Part shown: positions 48,004 to 56,469 of the stretch, in pieces
Layout of the letters: every line of letters starts with the position of its first letter
Numbering within the stretch: position 1 is the stretch's first letter
Assembly: GCA_038503035.1 (NCBI GenBank)
Contig: JAVSML010000040.1
Location: forward strand, 434,001 to 498,000
Origin: Crocodylus rhombifer
Taxonomy: Eukaryota; Chordata; Crocodylia; Crocodylidae
DNA: 64,000 nucleotides
Reading direction: 5' to 3'
Notes under the pieces: model-generated
The model's database searches: none
Seen by the model: only the letters and a program-made list of their open reading frames with translations
What the model was told of the DNA's origin: nothing
Made by a program: the position numbers and the translations under genes

Positions 48004-48230
48004 TAGGGTGACCGTATCCAGTTTGGCCTGGATTTTGTAGGGTGGTCAGGCCAGTTAGTGAAAATTAAAACAAAGTCCTGGAATCACGTGGGGTGCAGTC
48101 TGGCAGAGAGATGGAGCAGCATGATGCACTAGGCAAGCACCACAGTAGAGAGCTGCTACCTGCAACATCCCCACTGACTTGGGGTGGGGGCAATTTCCTA
48201 GATTTCCTTAAAAGTAATATGATCACCCTA
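48004..48230. mobile_element. MITE with TAGGGTGACC ends, mariner/Tc1-like by inference
   Basis: The left end TAGGGTGACCGTAT and the right end ATATGATCACCCTA are inverted repeats with a TA at each outer edge. The internal GCCTGGATTTTGTAGGGTGGTCAGGCC is self-complementary. There is no coding capacity. The TA edges suggest Tc1/mariner, but the TA could also be part of the terminus. Confidence 0.65.
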
Positions 48231-48775
48231 GGTAAGGACAGAGTGGGAAATGGAACCAAAGAGGGACATGTGCAAGGCTAATTAGCAAGCTGGTGGCAGA
48301 GCTCAGTAAAGCATTTTGGTCTCCTACATTGGCAGGTCTAGGCTTTTGAAAAGGGGGTGCAGATGCTATGCTACAGCATCATATATAACACATTTTTCTC
48401 CAAGTAAAAAGAAACTAGAAACTTTACTAATATGCTAGGTGGGCAGGGATATTATATTCAGTTTAAGATCAAAGGAAGAATAAATATAACTTTATTAGAA
48501 TGTGCACTAATTTGCTAAATTATATATTACACTGAAAAAACACAAAAAACTAGGCAAAATAGTCATAAGATATTGTTTTATTAGTCCTGTAGCTATTATG
48601 TTTAAATGTACCACTCTTATTCAGATTAATAAAAAATAGCCTTCCTGAGCATCTTGACAGTGTCTCCAACCTGTCACCATTAATCATTTCCTCACTTGAG
48701 TTAACGTTCACCTGAGTTCATGTTACTACACCTGAGTTAACGTTTTTAAGCTAGAATTTAAAACAGTCTTCAGTA
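48231..48775. other. Noncoding stretch
   Basis: AT-rich; CACCTGAGTT(AACGTT) words are repeated at about 48710-48742. No gene is seen. Confidence 0.45.
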
Positions 48776-48930
48776 GGGCTGTGCGAAACAGCACCATTTC
48801 ATTTTGACTTCCATTTTCCGTTTTGATGGGAAAGTGTTTCATTTCAAGTTTCATTAATTTTGAAGCACTGTTCCATTTTGTTTCGTCGAAACTATTTTGC
48901 TGTTTTGATGTTTCCGCCATAGCTTATAAT
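48776..48930. repeat. TAGGGCTGTGCGAAAC repeat
   Basis: Starts TAGGGCTGTGCGAAACAGC and continues with TTTCATTTTGAC and TTTCGTCGAAAC words. The same opening (TTAGGGCTGTGCAAAATTTC) lies directly before the CR1 at 35455, so in both places this repeat abuts a CR1 3' end. Family unknown. Confidence 0.5.
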
Positions 48931-49021
48931 TCATAGATTTCATAGATTTCATAGACATCAGGGCTGGAAGGGACCTCGGAAGATCATTGAGTCCAGCCGA
49001 AGGGCAGGAAGTCAGCTGGAG

Positions 49022-50525
49022 TCATAGGATCCCAGCAAGATAAGCATGCAATTTACTCTTGAAGGTGTTCAGTGTAGGTGCTTGAAGCACCTCTGATGGC
49101 AGGCTATTCCAGACCTTGGGGGCTCGGACAGTAAAGAAATTCTTCCTTATGTCCAGCCTGAAATGGTCTTGCAGTAGTTTATAACCAGTCAACCTCGTCA
49201 TCCCTTGGGGTGCTCTGGTGAACAAACGTTCCCCCAGATACCGGTGATCACCGCTGATAAACTTATAGGTGGCCATCAGATCACCCCTGAGCCTGCGCTT
49301 TTCCAGGCTAATGAGCCCCAAGGCTCTGAGCCTGTCATCGTAAGGTCTATTTTCCTGACCTCTGACCATGCGTGTGGCTCTTCTCTGGACTCTCTCAAGC
49401 TTCTCCACATCCTTTTTGAATTGGGGAGCCCAAAAGTGGACACAGTACTCCAGTTGCGGCCTCACCAAGGCCGAGTAGAAGGGGAGAACGACATCCCGGG
49501 ATTTGCTTGAGAAACATCTATGGATGCAAGCCAGCATTTTCATCACTTTACTAGCCACAGCATCGCGTTGCAGGCTCATGTTCATCTTGTGGTCAATGAT
49601 GACCCCCACATCTCTTTCTTCCATAGTGCTAGCCAGTGTAGCACTGTCGAGCCTATAAGGTTGCTGCAGGTTTTTCCTCCCAAGGTGGAGAACCTTGCAT
49701 TTTTAAGTTTTAAACACCATCAGGTTTTTGTCTGCCCATTTGCTGAGCCTGTCCAGGTCAGCCTGGATCACCCACCTGTCTTCTGGTGTGGATGCTTTGC
49801 CCAAAGTTTGGTGTCATCGGTGAACTTGGCCAGTCTGCTTCTGACTCTAATGTCCAATCATTAATGAAGATGTTGAACAATATGGGTCCAAGGACATAGC
49901 CTTGGGGGACCCCACTGGTTACAGGACACCATGATGAATGACTTCCATCAATTACCACCCTCTGGGTCCGACCATGGAGCCAATTTCCCAGCTAGCGGAT
50001 CATGGTGGGGCCAAGGCCACAGTCAGCCAGTTTTGCCAAGAGGTGATCATAGGATACCAGATTGAAGGCTTTTTTAAAGTCAAGATATATGACATCAATC
50101 TCTTCTCCCTTGTCCAGGTGATAGGTCACTGGGTTGTAAAAGGAAATGAGATTGGTCAAGCAAGACCTACCCACAACAAACCCGTGCTGGCTATCCCTCA
50201 GGAAGTTGGTGTCAGCCAGTCCATTAAGGATGTCCTCTTTAGTAAACTTTTCAAAGATCTTCCCTGGGATAGAAGTCAGGCTGATGGGCCTGTAGTTAGC
50301 TGGATCCACTTTCTCCCTTTCTTGAAGATGGGCACCACATTGGCCTTCTTCCAGTCTTTGGGCACTACACCAGAGCACCAGGAGTTCTCAAAGATCTGTG
50401 CCAGGGGCTGGGCTATGATGCTCGCCAGCTCCTTGAGTACCTTGGGGTGTAGACTGTTCAGGACCAGCTGACTTGAATGTATCCAACTTCTCAAGGTGTT
50501 CCTTCACAAGGTCTCCACTATTCAT
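49022..50525 (-). pseudogene. CR1 ORF2 reverse transcriptase and C-terminus
   Basis: Minus-strand blocks in order, in changing frames: MNSGDLVKEHLEKLD (50525), WCSGVVPKDWKKANVVPIFK, IFEKFTKEDILNGL, CLTNLISFYNPVT and IDVIYLDFKKAFNLVSYDHLL (49992-50378), [20 protein letters not shown] (about 49880-49940), a damaged F-A-D-D region near 49830, then MEERDVGVIIDHKMNMS to KLHAYLAGIL-stop (49022-49624) with RPQLEYCVHFWAPQ and RVQRRATRMVRGQ. At least three frameshifts lie between blocks. The last 200 codons are open. Confidence 0.88.
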
Positions 50526-50828
50526 TCCCCTTCTCTCTCTTCCCCCACCCCTGACTGTCTCTACCCATTGACTCCTCAATCTACATTTTCACTGACTACC
50601 TGTCTTGTATGCATACAAGACCAGCCTCTGGCTTCCTTAATTTTCATTCCATCCAGGAAGAGCACACACCAACTGCTGAAAGTTCCTCAGCCTGACGAAG
50701 GGTTTTTGAACCCAAAAGCTTGCTTAATAATTGTCTTCTAACTATTTAAGTTGGTCTAATAAAAAATATCAGATAGAACCTTGTCTGCCTATGTCCTTAG
50801 ACCAACACGGCTACAACATACACCCCTG
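50526..50828 (+). mobile_element. Penelope-like 3' end nested in CR1
   Basis: The piece shares CCATCCAGGAA(G/C)AGCAC, the CTGAC...GGGTTTTTGAACCC hairpin, GTTGGTCTAATAAAA and CCTTGTCTG with the copies at 52439-52834 and 53220-53490. It ends TTAGACCAACACGGCTACAACATACACCCCTG. It splits the CR1 reading between ASVF...MPMP and MNSGDLVKEH, so it is the younger insertion. No reverse transcriptase or GIY-YIG part is retained. Assignment to Penelope is from memory of similar reptilian tails and from its double-copy structure elsewhere in the window. Confidence 0.6.
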
Positions 50829-51517
50829 TAGTGGGCATGGGCATCCCATAGGACTGATGAAAGACTGATGCAAAGTACCTATTTAATAGGTTGGCTTTTT
50901 CCTGGGTGTCAGTTGTCAGTTGTCCTGTCTGGTTCAGCGGGGGTCCAATGTTGCTTTTCCTCTGGCTCCCCTCATATCTGAAAAAGTACTTTTTATTGTC
51001 CTTGATGCTCAAAGCTAGTTGGAGTTCAGTTGCAGCCTTGGCTTTCCTGGTTTGCTCCCTGCAGAACCGGACAAGTGCAGAATATTCCTCCTTGGAGGTG
51101 AATCCCATCCTCCATCCTTTGTAGGCCTTTCTTTTTAGCCTCAGGTCTGCTAGATCCCTGGAGAGCCAGGGGAGCTGCTGTGTCTTCTTGCTGCCTTTCC
51201 TCCGAGATGGAATAGAATTAGCTTGTGCGTTGAGGATCGCTCCCTTGAGAAGCAACCACTCTTCTTGAACTCCCATCTCCCTGGGGTCATGGTCCCTTAG
51301 GGCCTCACTGACAAGCCTCCTGAGCTTGTCGAAGTCAGCTTTCCTGAAGTCAAGGAGTTCAGTGCTGCTGACTGACTTGCCAGCTTTACGATGGATGGTG
51401 AAGGTGATCAGCTCATGGTCACTGTCACCCAGCTTCCCATCAATCACTAGGTCACCAGTTAGGTCATCCCCAGTAGCCAGTACCAGGTCGAGCAGCTTTT
51501 TACCTCTTGTTGGCCCA
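50829..51517 (-). pseudogene. CR1 ORF2 endonuclease C-terminus and linker
   Basis: Read on the minus strand, GPTRGKKLLDLVLATGDDL leads to GDSDHELITFTI, whose S-D-H is the last catalytic motif of the APE-type endonuclease. Then come QLPWLSRDLADLRLKRKAYK, FCREQTRKAKAATE, KYFFRYEGSQRK and EKANLLNRYFASVF, the linker into the reverse transcriptase. This piece is open from 51447 (in frame from about 51517) to the insertion point at about 50828. The earlier endonuclease motifs are absent through 5' truncation. Confidence 0.88.
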
Positions 51518-51529
51518 TAGATAATGGGG

Positions 51530-51840
51530 AAGCACTGCTATAACTTTGTCATTTTTTGGCAGATTTGGATAAAAACAGATGGGATGAGGGCATGAAGACT
51601 GCCAGATTTCAAGGAGATAGGTGCAAGAGTTTCTCAGAAACTGCACCTCAAATTTGAAAGGAAAACTCATGTCAGTTGTAAGTGTGAAGGCATAGGGGGG
51701 TGAAAACAGCAGGTGTGGTAGCCCCTGCTAAGGCTACAAACTTGATAAGTTTCAAGGATATATGTGCAGGGGTTTCTGGGAAACTGTACCTCAAGCTGCT
51801 GACAAGCAAAACTCATGATGTGTGAATTTGTGTGTGTGTT
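51530..51840. repeat. 143-bp tandem duplication, two units
   Basis: GATTTCAAGGAGATAGGTGC, AGAAACTGCACCTCAA and AAAACTCATG (unit 1) recur as AGTTTCAAGGATATATGTGC, GGAAACTGTACCTCAAG and AAAACTCATG (unit 2), with a period of about 143 bp (51621 to 51764). Each unit has a small palindrome around GTTTCT(G/C)(A/G)GAAAC. It lies next to the truncated 5' end of the CR1. Confidence 0.75.
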
Positions 51841-52001
51841 AAGGCACACCCTTACTGGCACTGGGGCCTCTACATGACATGGTAGTGTGCCCCAGTGAGG
51901 TCTCCTTTTCCCCTACAGCCTCAGTCCAGTCCACCACTTTAAATAACAACAGGTAATAACTTAGTAAGCAGCACAGTAGCACTAGCAGAATCTCATCAAG
52001 C

Positions 52002-52290
52002 CGTGTGTAGACGAAACGAGAGGCATGTGTTCATGACATTTTAAAGTGAGCTAAATACTTTTGCACTGTTTTAGTGGTGTTGGTGTTTGCATGCCTCAGT
52101 GGTGCATTGCACATTAATTCCAGCTGCTGTAGGAAATTTGGCGGTGTAATGCACCTTAAATGACTTGGGGTCATTTAAGGTGAATTACTGTCAATGGGGT
52201 ACGTGCATGACATAGGGGTTTAAACAGCCCTAAATTGAAGTGGTGATTTTTAAAGCCCCACTGTTTCAATTTAGAGCCTCCATTCAAGCA
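52002..52290 (-). mobile_element. Nonautonomous TIR element, family Z (copy 2)
   Basis: In reverse orientation to 40993-41693 it shares CAAACACCAACACCACTAAA, GCAAAAGTATTTAGC, GTCATGAACACATGCCTCTCG and CTAAATTGAAACAGTGG. A perfect hairpin CACCTTAAATGAC/GTCATTTAAGGTG lies at about 52151-52182. The inner GC-rich core of copy 1 is missing. Confidence 0.6.
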
Positions 52291-52438
52291 GCCAAATTGT
52301 CATAGAGTCTTTCTTTCCTTTCCTGTAGGAGCTTCTTCTCCAGCAGCTGCCAGAGAGCTCTCCCTGCCAGCCCCAGCCCTGGAGCTTAGATGTGCAAAGG
52401 GCCCTGTGTCCTTCTGGTCAGCTGACTGGGGACAGGTG
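52291..52438. other. Noncoding stretch
   Basis: Contains CTTCTTCTCCAGCAGCTGCC and a C-rich segment; the left part may continue family Z. Nothing more can be said. Confidence 0.4.
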
Positions 52439-52834
52439 CTGGGGTGTTGATCTAAGGATGGCATCAACAGACAAGGTTCTTTGGTTCAATCTGATCTGGT
52501 ATCTTTTAGTAGACCAACAGAATAGTTAGAGAAATATATCTTAATATGGTTACAGGTTGAAAAACCCTCTGTCAGGTTGAGGAAGCACCTGCAGTTGGTG
52601 TGTGTGCTGTTCCTGGATGGAAGGAATAGTAAAGAAGCCAGAGGCAGGCATGCAATGCAGGCAAGAAAGCCAGTCAGTGAAAATGGAAATGGAGGCATCA
52701 GGGGGTGAGAGAAAGGTTGGAAAGGGTGAGAGGGGGGAAAAGGGGATGTAGCAGTACAGGTAAAAGTGGAGAGGTACCTGGGGAGTCAGATGTCTAGCAG
52801 GTTGTAGTGAGTCAGAATTCCAATGTCTATACCA
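52439..52834 (-). mobile_element. Penelope-like tail, inverted copy
   Basis: The reverse complement of this segment matches 53200-53480: TATAGACATTGGAATTCTGAC, CATCTGACTCCCCAGGTACC, GATGCCTCCATTTCCATTTT, CCATCCAGGAACAGCACA. It then continues with the hairpin region, GTTGGTCTACTAAAAGAT and AACCTTGTCTG. It lies head to head with the + copy, so the two form a large inverted repeat. Confidence 0.65.
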
Positions 52835-53490
52835 AACTTTGCTAACCTCACTAGAAGCCAACTTCCTACTGCCCAAAACACACTGAATGGATCCAGGCCA
52901 TGCCATGACAGACATGCAAAACCTGCCAACAATATCTCCAGTATGGAGATATCTTCACAATACAATACATATCTCTATCATGGCACCAAGCGCCCTGATG
53001 GAAAATACATGGAGACACCAAACAACAACTGTGCATCAGAATGAGCGCACACCAAAAATCTATCAAAGGCAAGAACAGAACACCACCTGTCTCCAATTTC
53101 TCAGGCCTTATCCTCAAAGGGAATTTACAAACCACTTCTCACAGATGCATCTATGAACTTCACTTCATCAACCTCCTGGATACAGAAAGTCATGGACTCA
53201 ATATAGACATTGGAATTCTGACACACTACAAGCTGCTGGACATCTGACTCCCCAGGTACCTCTCCACTTTTACCTGTGCTGCTACATCCCTCTTCCTCCC
53301 CTAGTCCAGCCTGTCTCTCACCCCTTGATGCCTCCATTTCCATTTTACTGACTGGCTTTCTTGTTTGCTCTGGCTTCTTTACTATTCCTTCCATCCAGGA
53401 ACAGCACATACACACACTTGTGCTTCCTCAGCCTGACAAACATGTGCAGGTGCTTCCTCAGCCTGAGAAACAGTTTCCAGAAGTGGCTGC
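52835..53490 (+). mobile_element. Penelope-like element, + copy with possible ORF end
   Basis: 52860-53245 looks like a decayed 3' coding part, with frame LHFINLLDTESHGLNIDIG followed by ILTHYKLLDI and a stop at 53245. It is followed by the 3' untranslated part shared with the inverted copy. Near 53430 the CCTCAGCCTGA string is duplicated (CTTCCTCAGCCTGACAAAC and CTTCCTCAGCCTGAGAAAC, about 28 bp apart) and the remaining tail is lost. I cannot show reverse-transcriptase or GIY-YIG motifs, so the family call is an inference. Confidence 0.5.
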
Positions 53491-53700
53491 AGCAATCGGC
53501 CACAGAGGGAACCCCCCGCCATGAGCAAAATCAGCTGAGGGGGACCCCTCCTTGGTCAGTGGGATTGGCTACAGGAGGACACCTCCCCCCCCCAGTTGTC
53601 AGGATTGCCCATGGGGGGACTCCTCTGCAGTCACTAACTGGTCACTTGAGGGGGGGGCATGTGCCTCCCCTGACTAAGGTGGTACCCAGTCACCCATAGT
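53491..53700. repeat. GC-rich VNTR-like segment
   Basis: Degenerate units of about 45 bp of the pattern GGATTGGC-CA-GGGGGACNCCTC-NGTCA repeat at least three times. GGGGGGGGCATGTGCCTCCCC near 53652 resembles the GGGGGTGCATGTGCACCC palindrome of the block at 22990-24000, which may be the same family. Confidence 0.5.
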
Positions 53701-53704
53701 GTTG

Positions 53705-53988
53705 GTATTCTAATTAGAATGCATCACAGAAGACTTGATTCATTGAGTGTGCTTCATGTTCTTATTAGAACACTGCAGGGTCACCACAGCATCATGTGTA
53801 TTAGGCCCCTGCACATTTAGTAATGGCCACAAGGCACTTTAACTAAACTTCATTAGATGAGGTTTAGATAAAGTGTCCCATAGCCATTTGTAAATGTGTG
53901 GTGGCTTAATACACGTGATACTGTGACATTTTAATTAGATTGGCTGCCCAGGAACCACTCTAATTAAAACACCCCCATTTCCCTGCCC
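53705..53988. repeat. Long inverted repeat (foldback element)
   Basis: Arms 53785-53853 and 53866-53935 pair over about 70 bp (CACAGCATCATGTGTATTA against TAATACACGTGATACTGTG at the outer part; CTTTAACTAAAC against GTTTAGATAAAG near the centre). Weaker pairing extends outward with CTAATTAGA/TCTAATTA words. The loop is only a few bases. It is probably an old foldback DNA transposon. No coding sense. Confidence 0.75.
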
Positions 53989-55283
53989 CCTTTCAACTAT
54001 ATGCCCCAAGCCCTAGGCCTATTTTTTCTGCAGCATGCCACACGGCCTAGGCAAATAATAGCTACTGATCAATAGCCAACCTTATTTCTTTCTCCTTATC
54101 CTTTTTGAAGCCACTAATACATTCAGGGGCTCTTTGTAATGCTTAACAGCTACTGGTCTATCATAACAAAAAGAATTTAATTTAGGGGGGAAAGAGACAG
54201 AACAGAAGAAAGTAGCAATGGCATGTTTTCAGAGACATGATATTTATAAAATCTTGTCCTTTTCAAGCTATCCAAATCCCACAAAGACCTGTCTTCAATT
54301 TTAACAGTCTTATTGCTCAAGTCTCTCTAAAAACTGCTTTGCTTATAAACAAATAAGATGAAACATTTCATTAATCTTCCCAGGAGATTAAACTCACAGG
54401 AAACATTTTCATGCATCAGATTTGTCAATAAATATCGTACTTGAAGAACAAGAATTTAATTTTAAAGATAAGTTGCCTCAGTGCATGTCATAGGGATTCA
54501 GATGAACAGATGCAAAATAGTGAAAGCTACCATCAGGTATACTGATTGAAAAATAAGGGATTTGGCCAGAATTTACCAGCCACAACAATCAACCTCTTTA
54601 TTACTAAAAATACTAACCTATAAAACCTTCTGGAAGCAGTTAAAGTGAGAGTTGTACTGTTTGGTTCCTCTCAAGCAAATGGTTGATGTGACAACCTCGA
54701 TCTTCAGTACCTAGTCTTTGGGTGTTACCTTAGATCAACAATTCTTAAATGACATCTTATATTTGCAGCATCTCTTTCCTAACCATGTTAATCCAACAGG
54801 CACAGCAGACTTTGGCACTGTAAGCCTTTTAGCTTCAGGAACCTGAAAGAGCAGCTGAGAAAAGGGACTCAAAGGCAGATTTTAAAAAGTCAACAGGCCA
54901 AGTAAGAGTAAAACAATAACTTCCTTTTAATCTTTCATTGCCATCATTTATATATTCCCTTCAACTCAGCTAAACCCTATCACTAATTGAGAGAAGAAGA
55001 CCAGCTTGGTTGCAGCAAGTACTCTCTATTTCTCTCTCCCCTGCTCTCTATTTCTACCAATCTATGAATCTATTAATCCAGCTAGCTCTTCCTGATGCTT
55101 CTTAGATAGCCTTCCTTAGCCTGGGGTCCTGTACTAGTTTAGAATTCCCTTAGATCTCTTTCTTAATCCTGGCAAAAACAATTATGCCATCCAGGTCGAG
55201 GCTGAGAGTATAAAGTTGGCTACTGTGGTTATTGGGAGGCTCCTTAACTATGCGCGGTAGGGCTTTCCCTGTCTGTTTATTCT
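53989..55283. other. Unique noncoding stretch
   Basis: No gene is seen. 54230-54520 is non-repetitive, AT-rich and free of CpG; I only note it as a possible conserved noncoding element. Confidence 0.45.
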
Positions 55284-55728
55284 TGGTGCATCTACACATG
55301 CCCTTTACTGTGGAGTCAACTAATTAGCTCATCAGTAAAGCATCACAGTTTAAATCCGTGCCCATATTAAAGATACAGTAAACTAATTAACTCTGCCATT
55401 TTATGGTACTGCCTAGGAAAAATACTATCCCGTGGCAGAGTAATTTACACCATCTCAGTGTAAGTGTAGGTGGTGACCAGGGCAGGCTGGGGCACAGGGA
55501 TGCTACAGTGCAGGGATTGCCTGTCACTAAGTCTCATACTGTAGCATCCTCATGCTCCAACCAGACCCTCTGCCACCCAACACCATGACCTAGAATCCAC
55601 GGCTGACCACAAGCCTGCAGCCAGCCTGGGGCTGGTCCGCCCTGGCTCTAACTGCTGTAGACCTGGTTGCATGTATATACTGCACCAGAGTTTATTGCTT
55701 CATGGTAACTGCATTTGTAGATGGACAC
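55284..55728. mobile_element. MITE family 2 (copy 2), GC-rich core
   Basis: The left end TTGGTGCATCTACACATG and the right end GCATTTGTAGATGGACAC are inverted. The core shares CAGGCTGGGGCA, GCTACAGTGCAGGGATTGCCTG and CACCAGAGTTTATTGCT with 13424-13914 in the same order. No coding capacity. Confidence 0.65.
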
Positions 55729-56142
55729 TCTAACAACCAGTTTTGATCTAAGGCCTATAACCCATCATAGCTTGCAACACATCATAAATACTAAGGCGTG
55801 CACTCTGTTCATTAGAAAGAAAACAACACAGGTGTGACAAACTAGGAAATATCTGTAAGGTAAAAACAGCTAGTATTTTCTCTTCTTCACTCTTTTGTGT
55901 GTTGCTGCATTTTATCCACTGTCAAATTATTACCACAGATTTAAATACTTTCCATGTATTACAGTCAAATTGTCAAAAGTCAGTAACAAAATTCTGCACA
56001 AAATTTGCACCTCCAGGCTTGTTGTCAGTTTATACCTGCTTAATGAATAACTGGATACACACACACAAAAGAGTATAGATCTAGTTACCCATTTTGCCCA
56101 TATATATGTCTCCATTTGGGGTCGTAATAAAGGATCTGTATA
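55729..56142. other. Noncoding stretch
   Basis: I see nothing recognisable. Confidence 0.4.
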
Positions 56143-56150
56143 GACTAGTT

Positions 56151-56461
56151 CAGTGGTTCTCAACATTTTCTGTACCAGAAGCCATTTGTAAACATCAGTG
56201 GCTAGTCCCAACCCAGTGCCCCTCATTCCCCTTGCTGCCTCCTGTATCCAGCCCCTGAGAGTGTGGTGTGGAGGGGGAGAAAAGAGGGGTCCCAAGCATC
56301 CCTTCGCAGGCTGGAACTCTGCCAGCCTACAAAAGAAAAGCTGTGGTTTCCCAAGTTTTAATCTTTTAAAGGAGAAACCATTTTTTAAAGTTTGTTCATG
56401 ACCCTTTCATATATTCTTGCAGCCCACTTTTGGGTCACAACCCATAGACTGAGAAACACTG
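56151..56461. mobile_element. Nonautonomous hAT-Charlie element
   Basis: The 311-bp element begins CAGTGGTTCTCAACATTTTC and ends GACTGAGAAACACTG. Flanks GACTAGTT (56143-56150) and GTCTAGTT (56462-56469) are an 8-bp duplication with one mismatch. The right part keeps TGGGTCACAACCCATAGA, typical of such elements. No transposase. Confidence 0.88.
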
Positions 56462-56469
56462 GTCTAGTT

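Larger units (their letters stand above)
48931..51517 (-). mobile_element. CR1 LINE, 2.6 kb, 5'-truncated, with nested insertion
   Basis: On the minus strand the copy begins inside the endonuclease domain (51517), runs through reverse transcriptase and C-terminus, and ends in CTATGAAATCTATGAA at 48931. The 9-base 3' unit ATGAAATCT differs from those of the other CR1 copies. It is interrupted at 50526-50828 by a Penelope-like tail on the opposite strand. Several frameshifts make it inactive. Confidence 0.9.
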
